Origin: Candidatus Nanopelagicales bacterium
Lineage (GTDB): Bacteria; Actinomycetota; Actinomycetes; S36-B12
Reading direction: 5' to 3'
Assembly (NCBI GenBank): GCA_018401415.1
Contig: JAGYKV010000018.1
Span: forward strand, 149,939-213,938
DNA length: 64,000 nucleotides
This document shows, in pieces, positions 8,888 to 17,745 of this stretch (positions within the stretch are counted from its first letter, which is position 1; every line of letters starts with the position of its first letter). A model generated the notes under the pieces. It was not told where the DNA came from. It ran no database searches and saw only the letters and a list, made by a program, of their open reading frames with translations. The position numbers and the translations under genes were made by a program.

Positions 8888-9277
8888 ATGGTGGGCACCG
8901 TCGAGAGACTGGTCGATTCGTGGCCTGAGTTATTTGGTGACTCCAATCCGAACGGCGTTGTGGTTGCGCACAATTCCGACGGTGAAACGAACTCCGCCGT
9001 CGTCGAACTGATGGAGCCGAAGCTGAGTGGTTCAACGTTGACGTACACGGTTCGAGTTCTCACAAATGAGGGAGGCCCGGCTGAGGCTGGTGTGAACTAC
9101 AACTTCGAACAGGTGTCGGTTTTCATTGACGATGTCCCAGTCTCAAGTTGGGCCTGCGAGAACCCGAATGGTGGTCTGGTGGATCCACCGGGTGTTCTCA
9201 ATGCGCCGATTGCGCCAAATGTGTGGCGAAGCGAGTGCGAGATTAACGGCGGATTTCCCATACCGCAAAAGGGCTGA
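8888..9277 (+). pseudogene. Secreted-protein fragment, signal peptide out of frame
   Basis: The frame encodes a soluble domain with NSAVVELMEPKLSGSTLTYTVRVL and a later Cys pair (ACENP, SECEI), resembling exported actinobacterial proteins of unknown function. A signal-peptide-like run (ALVAAVVGVVGF) lies just upstream at about 8812-8850 but in a different frame that ends in a stop, so a small indel appears to have separated signal and mature part. Could alternatively be a short cytoplasmic product from the ATG at 8888. Low certainty. Confidence 0.4.
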
Positions 9278-9332
9278 GGGAGATAAGTGGCCGGGGACGA
9301 GTGACTTATGAAGGGTCACACCTGCTACTGCA

Positions 9333-9887
9333 TTACTCGTTTTGCGGAAGATGGTTGCCTGATCCCAATAACCACGTATCGACAACTAATCGCGCAGCGT
9401 GCACGTGACCAAGTTCCCCCGCAACAATTTCATCCCATGCTGCGAACAACAATCCAATATAAGAAGCCACAAGCCAGCGAGCGGGTTGATCGAGACGCAG
9501 CAATCCTTGTGCCTGTGTCTGAGCAATGTAAATGGCGAGCGGTGTAGCTACATCCTCCCAGTGCGTTTCTATGTCATTGGATTGCCCGGGGCTAATTCGC
9601 AGAAAGGTGGTGCGAGGTCCCAAGGGCATCAAACCCCGAGTGATGTCCATGAGTACTTCATCGAAATTTGCATTTTTTCCCAACGGAATACATTTCATGA
9701 CCTGCCCGACTCTTTGCAGTGCATCGATTGCAAGCGCTTCAAGCAATGCTTCTCGCGTGGGGTACCTGTTAAAAATAGTTGTGCGGCTGATTCCTGCCGC
9801 GATAGCAATAGTTTGCAGTGTGGCATCCGGTCGCTTGGCCAATACCTCTGCGGCTGCATCGAGAATGCGGTCATTTTTGATCACCAT
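9333..9887 (-). CDS. TetR-family transcriptional regulator
   Basis: Start chosen at the ATG at 9887 (a TTG lies two codons upstream). Residues 1-50 form the TetR HTH: RILDAAAEVLAKRPDATLQTIAIAAGISRTTIFNRYPTREALL. The C-terminal domain is a helical ligand pocket without a recognisable ligand class. It is transcribed divergently from the DUF418 gene with only 46 bases between them, the classic arrangement for a repressor controlling a neighbouring export or envelope gene. Confidence 0.9.
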   Translation of the reverse strand: MVIKNDRILDAAAEVLAKRPDATLQTIAIAAGISRTTIFNRYPTREALLEALAIDALQRVGQVMKCIPLGKNANFDEVLMDITRGLMPLGPRTTFLRISPGQSNDIETHWEDVATPLAIYIAQTQAQGLLRLDQPARWLVASYIGLLFAAWDEIVAGELGHVHAARLVVDTWLLGSGNHLPQNE

Positions 9888-9896
9888 GTTCAAAAG

Positions 9897-9923
9897 TTAA
9901 CACGTATGTTCATTTTTATACTA
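9897..9923 (+). promoter_or_regulatory. Divergent promoter and candidate TetR operator
   Basis: TTAACACGTATGTTCA at 9897-9912 is an imperfect palindrome with perfect AACA/TGTT arms around CGTA. A -35-like TTAACA (9897-9902) lies inside it and a -10-like TATACT follows at 9918, 15 bases later. The start codon at 9934 is about 10 bases beyond the -10, so the DUF418 mRNA may be leaderless. A repressor on the palindrome would block both genes. Confidence 0.5.
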
Positions 9924-9933
9924 TTTTCACCTC

Positions 9934-11079
9934 ATGACCACGACACTTCCCCGCGAAGCCCTTCCCGACCGACTCCGAGGTATTGCCCTTCTGGGGATTG
10001 TCGTGGTGAATGCCGCCTTTATTGGAATTAGTGCTGACGGTTTCACGCAGGATTCAGTGGATGGTGCGGCGAATCTAGTAACAGCCTTACTCGTTATTGC
10101 GCTGGCGGAGGGAAAGTTCTACCTACTTTTCTCATTTCTCTTTGGCTACAGCGCTGCGTTTATTTTGCGTGATAACTCCAAACCCAATCGACGCCGCTAC
10201 CTTAGACGACTCTTTGCTTTATTACTCTTCGGCCTCGCACACGCGATTTTCTTTTTCGTGGGCGACATCTTGATCACCTATTCGATACTTGGTCTACTTC
10301 TTCTTGGGATCTCTCGATCTTCAGACAGAGTACTTCGCCGATGGACAATCGCAGCGATTTCCGTATCGGTTCTGCTCATTCTTGCAGTCACTTCACTCGC
10401 CGCTGCATTCCCGGAAGAATCCTCTGGCCTGGGCGAACTCAATAGTGCACTGGCAACGGGTTCTTTTGATGAAGCAACCCTCGCACGTTTAGAGGCACTT
10501 CCTGTGGTGTTCTTGGTACTTTTTTTCATACAAGGACCAATGGCTTTCGCTGCTTTCACACTAGGACTTCGAGCATCACGTATTCGCCTACTTGCTAACC
10601 CAGAAACCAACACAAAATTATGGCGCCGCCTGGCGCTTTGGGGCTGGGGAATCGGCCTACCACTGCAAGCAGTAGCTGCGGGGCTACAGGTGAGTGCAAT
10701 AACAAGCGGAATTCAACTTTCACCCACAGGAGCAGCGGGGTTGGCACTTGGGTTCATCACCGCACCAATACTTACCGCCGGTTACATCGGCAGTCTCGCG
10801 CTACTTATTGCGCGCAAACCGAACTTCCTGTCGGTCATGGCACCTGCGGGCCGCATGTCCTTGACGGTGTATATCGGCGAATCAGCTTTGCTGACTTTGA
10901 TCTTTGCCGGATACGGACTCGGCTACTTCGGTCAGTGGGGTGCACTCCCCGTCGTTCTCACCAGCATCGCTTCATGGGCAGTTCTGTCTATTTTCGCGTG
11001 GTTATGGATGAAGAGATTCACTCAAGGTCCACTCGAGCGCGTTCTTGCACTCATTACCGGAAAGAAGCAACCCGCATGA
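9934..11079 (+). CDS. DUF418 (YeiB-like) integral membrane protein
   Basis: 381 residues, about ten hydrophobic helices. The N-terminal RLRGIALLGIVVVNAAFIG and the motif FSFLFGYSAAFILRDN are diagnostic of YeiB/DUF418 proteins; the C-terminal part has PAGRMSLTVYIGES, the conserved core of DUF418. These resemble membrane acyltransferases and are often under a linked TetR regulator, as here. Substrate unknown. It ends in an ATGA overlap with the Fas1 gene, implying co-translation. Confidence 0.85.
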   Translation: MTTTLPREALPDRLRGIALLGIVVVNAAFIGISADGFTQDSVDGAANLVTALLVIALAEGKFYLLFSFLFGYSAAFILRDNSKPNRRRYLRRLFALLLFGLAHAIFFFVGDILITYSILGLLLLGISRSSDRVLRRWTIAAISVSVLLILAVTSLAAAFPEESSGLGELNSALATGSFDEATLARLEALPVVFLVLFFIQGPMAFAAFTLGLRASRIRLLANPETNTKLWRRLALWGWGIGLPLQAVAAGLQVSAITSGIQLSPTGAAGLALGFITAPILTAGYIGSLALLIARKPNFLSVMAPAGRMSLTVYIGESALLTLIFAGYGLGYFGQWGALPVVLTSIASWAVLSIFAWLWMKRFTQGPLERVLALITGKKQPA

Positions 11080-11828
11080 GATATCCGCTCGTTATTGGTG
11101 CCGTCGCGATTGCAGTGTTCATGTTGGCGCCTGTCCAGGTAGGAGCGACAACTTGGGCAATTCCTGTGGAGTCGAGCTCCACTGACCAAGTGCAGTTTGT
11201 CTGCCAGAACTCGGGTGCGGGATTGAGTGCCGTGGATGTGCTGCAAGCGACCGGCGAGCACAACGTATTCCTTGACTACTTCAGCGAATACGACCCCGAG
11301 GGTTTCGCAATCTTGTCCGACCCAGCATTATCGGACAAAACTATTTGGGCTCCCACAAACGCAGCATTCGAGAAACTCGGTAACGCCCCCGAGAGTGCAT
11401 CGCCACAAGAGATCAAGGCGCTCCTCGGCTATCACATCACGCCACCACGGCGCACGGTTGAGGGTGATTACCCGATCATCACTTTTGAATACCTTGCAGA
11501 CGGTGGGGAAATAATCCACCAAACTCGCACCGGAATCCTGACCGAATCCGATCAGCGGGTGCGAACCAAATTCGAAGACGGCGTTTATACGGTTGAGGGG
11601 GTTCGAATCGGACCAACAGCGTGGTGTACGCAGGCCGGTTCGATCTTCTCCATTGACCAGGTGATCACTGAAGTAGCTACACCTAACTTGCTGGAGCAAA
11701 CTTTGGGACAGGCCATCTACTTCGTATTCTTCCAAAACCCCTTCCTCAGCGCGATCATTGCGCTCGGACTCGCGGCCCTCGTTGGATTCCTGATAATTCG
11801 ACGTGTCCGAAAACGGCGGACTACTTAG
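11076..11828 (+). CDS. Fasciclin-domain (Fas1) secreted protein with C-terminal membrane anchor
   Basis: 250 residues from the ATG overlapping the previous stop. Signal peptide at 1-26, one Fas1 domain (VDVLQATGEHNVFLDYF ... TIWAPTNAAFEKLG ... LLGYHI), and a C-terminal helix (FLSAIIALGLAALVGFLIIRR) followed by Arg/Lys, giving a type I anchor with the adhesion domain outside. Two Cys (QFVCQN, AWCTQ) may form a disulfide. Part of a second copy is found at 17027-17373, showing that this gene belongs to a duplicated cassette with the following two-component genes. Confidence 0.85.
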   Translation: MRYPLVIGAVAIAVFMLAPVQVGATTWAIPVESSSTDQVQFVCQNSGAGLSAVDVLQATGEHNVFLDYFSEYDPEGFAILSDPALSDKTIWAPTNAAFEKLGNAPESASPQEIKALLGYHITPPRRTVEGDYPIITFEYLADGGEIIHQTRTGILTESDQRVRTKFEDGVYTVEGVRIGPTAWCTQAGSIFSIDQVITEVATPNLLEQTLGQAIYFVFFQNPFLSAIIALGLAALVGFLIIRRVRKRRTT

Positions 11829-12071
11829 ACACTTAAGTAGTTCAGTGAACTCGTCCCTGACTCACTGGCTCAAGTGAAATGCAAGGGGAAAAGTGGAATC
11901 GACGTATGAGCGCTGTCATTGTTCGCGATGTCGACCGGATAACCCGTTGTGGGCGAGGCAGGTTTATCGAGCACCGCGATGGGGGCAGCTGCTGCCGATG
12001 TTGAGTATTTCGCGAAGGACAGGTTGCGAAACTCCTCAACTGCATCGTTGAAACAGTGGGATAATGCGACG

Positions 12072-12755
12072 ATGCGGGCAACAAGGGTGATCTACGTTGA
12101 AAATGATCCAGCGTTGCGCGGGATCATGACCTCGATGCTCGACAATGCACCGGAACTCGAAGTATTACTGTCCACGGGGAGTCCGGCCGAGGCGCTTGCC
12201 TTTGTGCCGACCGCACCGGCTGACGTCGCACTCCTTGATCTTGCTCTCGGTGTTGACGAAATGAACGGAATCGACCTAGGTATCGCGCTTCGCCAAATGA
12301 ATCCAAATATTGGCATCGTTATCCACTCGCAGTACCCGCTTGACTTCACAGTCGAGCGCGTTCCCGAGGAGTTGCGCATGGGTTGGTCCACCCTTCAGAA
12401 GTCTGGGCAAATGGAAATCGCCGACCTGGTTGCTCTGTTGAAGACAACGGCCATGGGGATCGCGAGTATGCACCACGGTGTGGCGTGGGACCCCGATGAA
12501 TTCGAACATGGGGAGCACAGCAAACTGGCGAGGCTCTCGTCGCGACAGCGTTCGATCATGGGACTGACGGCTGGCGGGTTCACCCCGCAGCAGGTGGCCG
12601 AGCAGTTGGCGTTAAGCCATGAAGTGGTCCGCCAAGACCTGGTTCGCGCCTACAAGGTTCTCGTGCCGGAGCAAGCAGGCGGGAAGGATCGACGGACGCA
12701 GGCGGTGCTGACTTATGTCCGGTTGACGCGAGAAGAGCAGTGGAATTCCCCATGA
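12072..12755 (+). CDS. Two-component response regulator, receiver plus LuxR-like HTH
   Basis: 227 residues from the ATG at 12072 (the open frame extends upstream but the receiver begins at MRATRVIYVEN). Acidic pocket Glu10/Asp12, phospho-acceptor Asp56 in ALLDLAL; a Lys in TLQKSG near the expected position. The C-terminal domain (LSSRQRSIMGLTAGGFTPQQVAEQLALS) is a NarL/LuxR-type HTH, with a divergent recognition helix. It overlaps the kinase gene by ATGA. Likely controls genes for the cell envelope, given the linked Fas1 gene, but the regulon is unknown. Confidence 0.87.
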   Translation: MRATRVIYVENDPALRGIMTSMLDNAPELEVLLSTGSPAEALAFVPTAPADVALLDLALGVDEMNGIDLGIALRQMNPNIGIVIHSQYPLDFTVERVPEELRMGWSTLQKSGQMEIADLVALLKTTAMGIASMHHGVAWDPDEFEHGEHSKLARLSSRQRSIMGLTAGGFTPQQVAEQLALSHEVVRQDLVRAYKVLVPEQAGGKDRRTQAVLTYVRLTREEQWNSP

Positions 12756-13924
12756 AAACCGATTCCCACGAGCCAGATGCGAAAGTTCGGCGTTGGTGGC
12801 AATACATCGGGCCGTGGCCGCTCCGACCATGGGTCGTCTCACTGAGTGTGGGCGCAGGAGTCTTCATCGTGACAACGGCATCGTGGCGTGAGGGATTCGT
12901 GAACGATCCAGTACGAACGCTCGCGGAAGGGCTCTCCCTTGTTGGAGTGGCTGCTCTCGTGGTTGGGGTAACGACGACGGTTGCCACGCGACTATTGAGT
13001 GGTCGCATCCTGCACAGGTTGGTGCCTTATCTCCTCGTCCTCGCCGTCAGCGCAGCGCTGGCATCAGCCGGGATGTTGATAACCGAATTCGCCTTTGGAA
13101 TCTCCAGCCAAGAGCCCTTGCTCGACCTGATCCAAAGAACCATCCGACTCACGATAGTTATGGCACTTGTTTTAGCTATTGCCGGGATAGCGGAAGACCG
13201 GCTTAGAAGACAGACACGGATCGCCGAAGAGTCCCTCAGTGAGCTAGATCGGCAGCATTCGCTCATGCTGATTCGTGAAGAACAATCGCGACGTCAATTT
13301 GCCATGCTGTTGCACGATCAAGTTCAAGCCGGTCTGATGACTGCGTGTCTCGAACTGAAGATGGCTACAACCGATGAAACATTGGTGAACCGTGAGCGGA
13401 TCGATGCCGTGATTTCGCGTATCGACCACATCCGAGGGCTTGAGCTTCACCAGGCTGCGCGAGCGCTGAGTCCGGACCTGTCGAACCTCGGACTGCACGG
13501 AGCCCTGCGCGACTTGATGCGGATCTACGAACCTGCAGTGAGCGCATCCATCCACGTGGCGCCGGAGGTCACCCAGATGAGCCCCCCGCTACCGACGCAA
13601 GTTCTGCTCGCCTGCTACCGCATCGTCGAGCAAGGTGTTCTGAACTCCATCGTCCACGGCCAAGCGACCGAATGTTTGATCGCTGTGACCGTGCCCTCGG
13701 AGACGATGGTGTCCATAAAGGTAACGGACAACGGCACGGGTGCTGAGCAAACCGACAACGCTGGGGGATTCGGCTCAGCCGTCTTGGACTCCTGGTGCCG
13801 GGTGCTGGGTGGTTCCTGGGCGTTGGACTATCCGCCCGAGGGCGGCGCGCGTCTGATCGCGACACTCTCACTGGAATCGGGCGCCGATTTCGACCTCACT
13901 GGGGCAGACGTGTCACTCCAGTGA
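12752..13924 (+). CDS. Sensor histidine kinase (NarX/DesK-like)
   Basis: 390 residues. Four hydrophobic helices in the first 150 residues, a short coiled coil (RLRRQTRIAEESLSELDRQHSLML), then the dimerisation motif FAMLLHDQVQAGLMTACLEL with phospho-His in LLHDQ, and an ATPase domain with DNGTG and GGFGSAVL. No periplasmic sensor domain of size is seen, so it may sense membrane state. The final 145 bases of this region, including 3' flank, are repeated at 14971-15115. Confidence 0.87.
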   Translation: MKTDSHEPDAKVRRWWQYIGPWPLRPWVVSLSVGAGVFIVTTASWREGFVNDPVRTLAEGLSLVGVAALVVGVTTTVATRLLSGRILHRLVPYLLVLAVSAALASAGMLITEFAFGISSQEPLLDLIQRTIRLTIVMALVLAIAGIAEDRLRRQTRIAEESLSELDRQHSLMLIREEQSRRQFAMLLHDQVQAGLMTACLELKMATTDETLVNRERIDAVISRIDHIRGLELHQAARALSPDLSNLGLHGALRDLMRIYEPAVSASIHVAPEVTQMSPPLPTQVLLACYRIVEQGVLNSIVHGQATECLIAVTVPSETMVSIKVTDNGTGAEQTDNAGGFGSAVLDSWCRVLGGSWALDYPPEGGARLIATLSLESGADFDLTGADVSLQ

Positions 13925-13959
13925 CATTTAGTGGGCATCGCCGAAATGTGACTTAGCGT
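13815..13959 (+). repeat. 145-base direct repeat, copy A (3' end of kinase gene plus flank)
   Basis: Matches 14971-15115 over the same 145-base length with about seven differences. The part after the stop contains ACATTT and AAATGT arms 14 bases apart, so it can form a hairpin and may be the transcription end of the kinase operon. Confidence 0.9.
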
Positions 13960-14008
13960 TAGGGCGCTTGCTCACTAGAGAGTGAGTTTCTAGTGTTGGG
14001 AGTCATTG

Positions 14009-14861
14009 ATGTCGATTCTTAACTTGGTGGTTACTCCTGCTCGTTCACGCTCCTTCCTCGCCGTGTCTTCAACGCTAGTAATGATTGCCGGCATGTTGTT
14101 CGGTGCAACAATCGCTACTGCTAACTCGGTGCAGGTGCAGTCCTATGAGCGGGCCAGCCAAACAGACTACCTGTGATAGTCCACCTGAATCCATGAGTGA
14201 GTGGCGTGCTGCCTGGGCTGACCCCTATGACCCGATTTCCGGACCAACGTGGCATCCAAGTTGGGAGCGGTGGGCCAACAACGGCAACGGCGGATGGACC
14301 TGCACCAGAAGCATCACCTGGGCACGCACCCCTGTTTCCAGCGGATCAACAGCCAGGTCGTATGCCGTAGGTGACATCGGTCCCGGGGGTGGACTGGTGT
14401 TCTTGATTTCCGGCGGCAAGACATATGAAATGGCCCCCAAGGCATGGGGAACAGCTGGCGCAGTTGACCCGGACTGCAAACTGGTGCGAGTAACACGACA
14501 TTGTGTGCAACCAGTGACGGCTATCGGTACTGGCGCAGCGAACACCACGGCGATCAATGGATCGCTGACGGCGGCAGTGCGTCATCTGGCTGCCAGCGGT
14601 CGCATCTGCATACCCCGGAGGTGGGTTCACCGATTGGTTCTTGCCATCCAAGGACGAACTTCAATGCGATGTACACATATAAGCTAGTGATGCCAGCGGA
14701 AAGGCTGGGTATCTACGGGTTTGACTACCGACAATTACTGGAGTTCGAGTCAGTTCGACGCGACCAACGCGTGGTACCAGTTTTTTTTGGATGATGATGG
14801 CGATCAGAACATCAACTTCAAGAGCGGCACGCTGCGGGTTCGTCCGGTCCGGGCTTTTTAG
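14009..14861 (+). pseudogene. Frameshifted secreted protein of the GDxGPGGG / WFLPSKDEL family
   Basis: Three frames are needed to follow it. 14009 starts a signal peptide (SFLAVSSTLVMIAGMLFGATIATA); another frame carries YAVGDIGPGGGLVFLI and TAIGTGAANTTAI; a third carries GGGFTDWFLPSKDEL; the next YWSSSQFDATNAWYQFF and ends RVRPVRAF plus stop at 14861. The intact relative at 36891 has the same modules in one frame. One lesion is an extra T after GACGAACT near 14662. A decayed DUF1566-like exported protein lying between the two copies of the kinase-end repeat. Confidence 0.75.
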
Positions 14862-14970
14862 CCCTTCATCCCTTTATCTATTTATCACTTCTGCTTTTCG
14901 TTTTTCGTTCTTGGCTTTTGGGTCGAAGGGCCTCAGTGCCGCGTTCAACCCTTTCGGTCCGTTCCGAACT

Positions 14971-15115
14971 CCTGGGAGTTGGACTATCCGCCCGAGGGCG
15001 GTGCGCGTCTGATCGCGACACTCTCGCTGGAGTCGGGCGCCGATATCGACCTCACCGGAGCAGACGTGTCACTCCAGTGACATTTAGTGGGCATCGCCGA
15101 AATGTGACTTAGCGT
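14971..15115 (+). repeat. 145-base direct repeat, copy B (orphan kinase 3' end)
   Basis: Encodes the last 36 codons of a kinase nearly identical to the one ending at 13924, plus 36 bases of 3' flank with the same hairpin arms. Nearly all differences are silent, so it is the tail of a once functional paralogue rather than a fresh copy. It ends 6 bases before the LRR protein start. Confidence 0.88.
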
Positions 15116-15121
15116 GGATGC

Positions 15122-16957
15122 ATGCGCGCGTTGTCCGCCATCGGTATGTCCGTTGCTCTCGCTGCCGCTATGTCCATTCCCCTGAGCGCACCGGCACACG
15201 CGACCGTGGGCACGGTAACGGCTGTTGCGATCTCTGATGGAGGTGAGTTGACATCGACGTTGACCGTGGACGGTGGCGGTGTTCCTAATCCTGCGGTTTC
15301 GTACCAGTGGCAGGCGAACACGGGTGCCGACAATGTGTTTGAAGACATTGGGGGAGCCATCTCAACTGTTTACAACGTTACCAGCGATCTGGAGTTGGCG
15401 GGCAGGTACATTCGGCTAGTCGTGACGCAGACGTCCGGTACGACCGTCGTGCTCACATCCAACATTGTCGGTGCGTGCACTGGAGGTGGCACCTTCACGA
15501 TGACGGGCAACGTCGTTACGAGCTCCTTTGGCTGCCGCGGAACTGCGACCATTCCCGATGGCGTCACCACAATCGGAGCCGACGCCTTCAACGCATGGCA
15601 CCCGAATCTTAGCGGGCGGAGTGACGTCAGTTCCGTTGTCTTCCCGTCGTCCTTGAGGATAATTGAAGATAAAGCCTTCTATGTTGCTGAGAAACTGACA
15701 TCGGTGAACCTGGGGTCCGTGACCACCATCGGGTTCGAAGCCTTTAGTAGGAGCGGCCTCACATCGGTGGTGATTCCTAACTCAGTCACGTCGGTAGGCG
15801 CCGGGGCTTTTGAGTATACGAAGCTTGCATCGGTGACGCTGGGAACCGGGCTCACCTCGATCCCGGACCGCATGTTCAAGTTCGCGAGCTCAATCGGAAT
15901 CCCGAGGTCAATCGGATCCGTGATCATCCCGGCCGGGGTCACGAGCATTGGGGCGGAAGCCTTTGGCTACACGGCCATATCATCGGTGACCATGCCGGGT
16001 GGCCTGACGAGTATCGGGAACGATGCGTTTAATAACAGCAAGCTGACATCGGTCGATCTGCCGGACAGCCTCACCAGCCTCGGTGTACGTGCCTTCGCGG
16101 GCGCACCGATGACCTCGATCACGATTCCATCAGCTGTGACATCGATCGGTTCTGACGCGCTGGGGCGTAGTCTGACGGAGGTCACGTATTGCGGGCCGAA
16201 TCCGAGTATCTTCAACGGAGCCGGTCTGACCGCCGGGGTGACCCCAACGTGCGGGGATCCCGATCCAGCACCTGATCCCACCCCTGAACCGGCACCTGCA
16301 CCCGGACCTGCACCTGCGCAGGCCCCGGCAACCGTTCCTTCAGTCGAGCCGGTCGTCGATCCGACACGTGAGCCGACAATTGAATTCGCATCGGAGGTTG
16401 CGCCGGCACCTGGGGCGAGCGTGCCAGGCATGACACCTGCGGTGATGAAAGAGATGACGGTCCGGGAAGTTGCTGCGCTTCCTGCGGCAGCGATCAAGGC
16501 CTTGCCGGTGCGGACGATCTCCTCGATGTCCTTGCGTCAACTCCGGGCCCTGCGCTCGGTGCAGGTGGCGGCTTTGCGTCCGGTGCAAGTGGAGTCGCTG
16601 CGCGCCAAGCAGGTGGCGGCTTTGCTTCCGGTGCAGGTGCGGGCTCTGCGCCACAAGCAAGTGGAGTCGCTGCGACCTAAGCAGGTGGCATCGCTGCTCC
16701 CGAAGCAGGTGAAGTCATTGCGTCCTAACCAGATAGCCGCACTCCCGGTTTCAGGAATGCGGAAACTGAATCGAAGTACTTTGGGTGCAATGACGCCGGG
16801 TGCGGCCCGCGCGTTGTCGGTGAAGCAGATCGGAGCTATTCGGACGAAAGTTGTGTGGGGTATTTCGCAGCCCGCATACGCGGGAATGACCTGGCTTACA
16901 ACAGCGGGCAATGAAGCAAGCAGCGGGATGGTTTCGTTAGCCTGCAACCTGATGTGA
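15122..16957 (+). CDS. BspA-type leucine-rich-repeat surface protein with C-terminal octapeptide repeats
   Basis: 611 residues. Signal peptide with cleavage after APAHA (about 27); an Ig-like region to about 120; six or more LRR_5 units at about 140-360 with the pattern LTSVxIPxSVTSIGxxAF; a Pro/Ala-rich linker (about 380-425); then from about 478 eight tandem octapeptides of the form RPxQVxSL. A conserved C-terminal segment follows. BspA-like LRR proteins bind host or matrix proteins or other cells. The start lies just after the orphan kinase tail, so its promoter may come from that block. No sortase motif is seen; the octapeptides may serve as a wall stalk. Confidence 0.85.
   Translation: MRALSAIGMSVALAAAMSIPLSAPAHATVGTVTAVAISDGGELTSTLTVDGGGVPNPAVSYQWQANTGADNVFEDIGGAISTVYNVTSDLELAGRYIRLVVTQTSGTTVVLTSNIVGACTGGGTFTMTGNVVTSSFGCRGTATIPDGVTTIGADAFNAWHPNLSGRSDVSSVVFPSSLRIIEDKAFYVAEKLTSVNLGSVTTIGFEAFSRSGLTSVVIPNSVTSVGAGAFEYTKLASVTLGTGLTSIPDRMFKFASSIGIPRSIGSVIIPAGVTSIGAEAFGYTAISSVTMPGGLTSIGNDAFNNSKLTSVDLPDSLTSLGVRAFAGAPMTSITIPSAVTSIGSDALGRSLTEVTYCGPNPSIFNGAGLTAGVTPTCGDPDPAPDPTPEPAPAPGPAPAQAPATVPSVEPVVDPTREPTIEFASEVAPAPGASVPGMTPAVMKEMTVREVAALPAAAIKALPVRTISSMSLRQLRALRSVQVAALRPVQVESLRAKQVAALLPVQVRALRHKQVESLRPKQVASLLPKQVKSLRPNQIAALPVSGMRKLNRSTLGAMTPGAARALSVKQIGAIRTKVVWGISQPAYAGMTWLTTAGNEASSGMVSLACNLM
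16553..16744 (+). repeat. Eight tandem 24-base (8-codon) coding repeats
   Basis: Eight units, each encoding (R/L)xxQ(V/I)xxL, with alternating RPVQVESL and RAKQVAAL types. Arg and Lys make the segment basic. The DNA units are related but not identical, so the array is not fresh slippage. Confidence 0.9.
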
Positions 16958-17026
16958 CGTTGTAATGAAAACTGCTAAGTCGGCCAACATGCAGCTCAAA
17001 CTTCTAGCCTTTGTGGGGTATTCGTG

Positions 17027-17373
17027 GTGGGCAGATCATCCACCAAACTCGAACGGAAATTCTGAATTAATCCGATCAATGCGTGCGAACTAAATTCGAA
17101 GACGGCGTCTACACGGTTGAAGGCATTCGCATCGGAGTAACAGCGTGGTGTACGCAGGCCGGTTTGATCTTCTCCATTGACCAGGTGATCATTGAAGTAG
17201 CTGCACCTAACTTGCTGGAGCAAACTTTGGGAAAGGCCATCTATATCGTCTTCTTCCAAGACCCCTTCTTCAGCGTGATCACTGCGCTCGGACTCGCGGC
17301 CTTCCCGTCGGTTAGGGAGAGGCTCGGGACTCCCAACGTCGTTGAAATCGACTTGAATCGGAAGGCGGTCTAG
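17027..17373 (+). pseudogene. 3' fragment of a second Fas1 gene
   Basis: Nucleotides 17027-17307 closely match 11506-11790 of the intact Fas1 gene; the encoded TKFEDGVYTVEG and APNLLEQTLGKAIY are clear. A TAA in the matching frame near 17070 and loss of the whole 5' half make it a relic. After the membrane helix begins (ALGLAAF) the sequence diverges and ends at 17373 with unrelated residues. Confidence 0.85.
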
Positions 17374-17400
17374 ACGGAAGCTTCAGCATCACGCACGAGG

Positions 17401-17464
17401 TTTACCGGCACTTTTTCGGTAAATTCAGTTGCGTAGCAGCATGATTACCGGTATTTTACCGGTA
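17401..17464 (+). promoter_or_regulatory. Operator region of the GNAT toxin-antitoxin operon
   Basis: TTTACCG and CGGTAAA form an inverted repeat at 17401-17423. Two tandem TTACCGGTA sites follow at 17445-17453 and 17456-17464, the second touching the antitoxin ATG. Repeats of one core (TTACCGGTAA family) at the start codon suggest autorepression by the RHH antitoxin. Confidence 0.65.
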
Positions 17465-17745
17465 TGAAGCGGGATGAGTTGTTGGAGCGCATCGAAACCA
17501 GAGTTTCCCCTGAGGACCGAGAAAGAATTGGTGCGGCTGCGCGCGCGCGCCATGAGTCTGTTGCCAAGTTCGTCTCACGTGCCGCCCTCAAGGAGGCAGA
17601 CGACGTTTTGGGACGTGAAGTCGACGTCACGAGAATGCCGGTTGAGCAATTCGATGAGTTGCTGTCTGCACTTGATCAGCCTGCTCACGTCCTGCCGGCT
17701 CTTGCTCGGTTGGCGAGCCGTGAGCGCGTAGCAGTCCGACGTTGA
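17464..17745 (+). CDS. DUF1778-type ribbon-helix-helix antitoxin
   Basis: 93 residues. N-terminal RIETRVSPEDRERIGAAARARHESVAKFVSRAAL is the DUF1778/TacA RHH DNA-binding domain; a C-terminal acidic segment (REVDVTRMPVEQFDELLSALDQP) is the toxin-wrapping tail seen in the family. It overlaps the toxin gene by four bases (TTGA). It should neutralise the acetyltransferase toxin and, as a complex, repress the promoter with the TTACCGGTA repeats. Confidence 0.88.
   Translation: MKRDELLERIETRVSPEDRERIGAAARARHESVAKFVSRAALKEADDVLGREVDVTRMPVEQFDELLSALDQPAHVLPALARLASRERVAVRR

Noticed and set aside
10620..11075. N-terminal extension of the Fas1 protein back to 10620
   Set aside because: That frame is antisense-like noise over the DUF418 gene; the signal peptide begins at 11076.
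13815..15115. IS element bounded by the 145-base direct repeats
   Set aside because: No transposase or terminal inverted repeats lie between them; the repeats are coding tails of a kinase, so paralogue debris is a better account.
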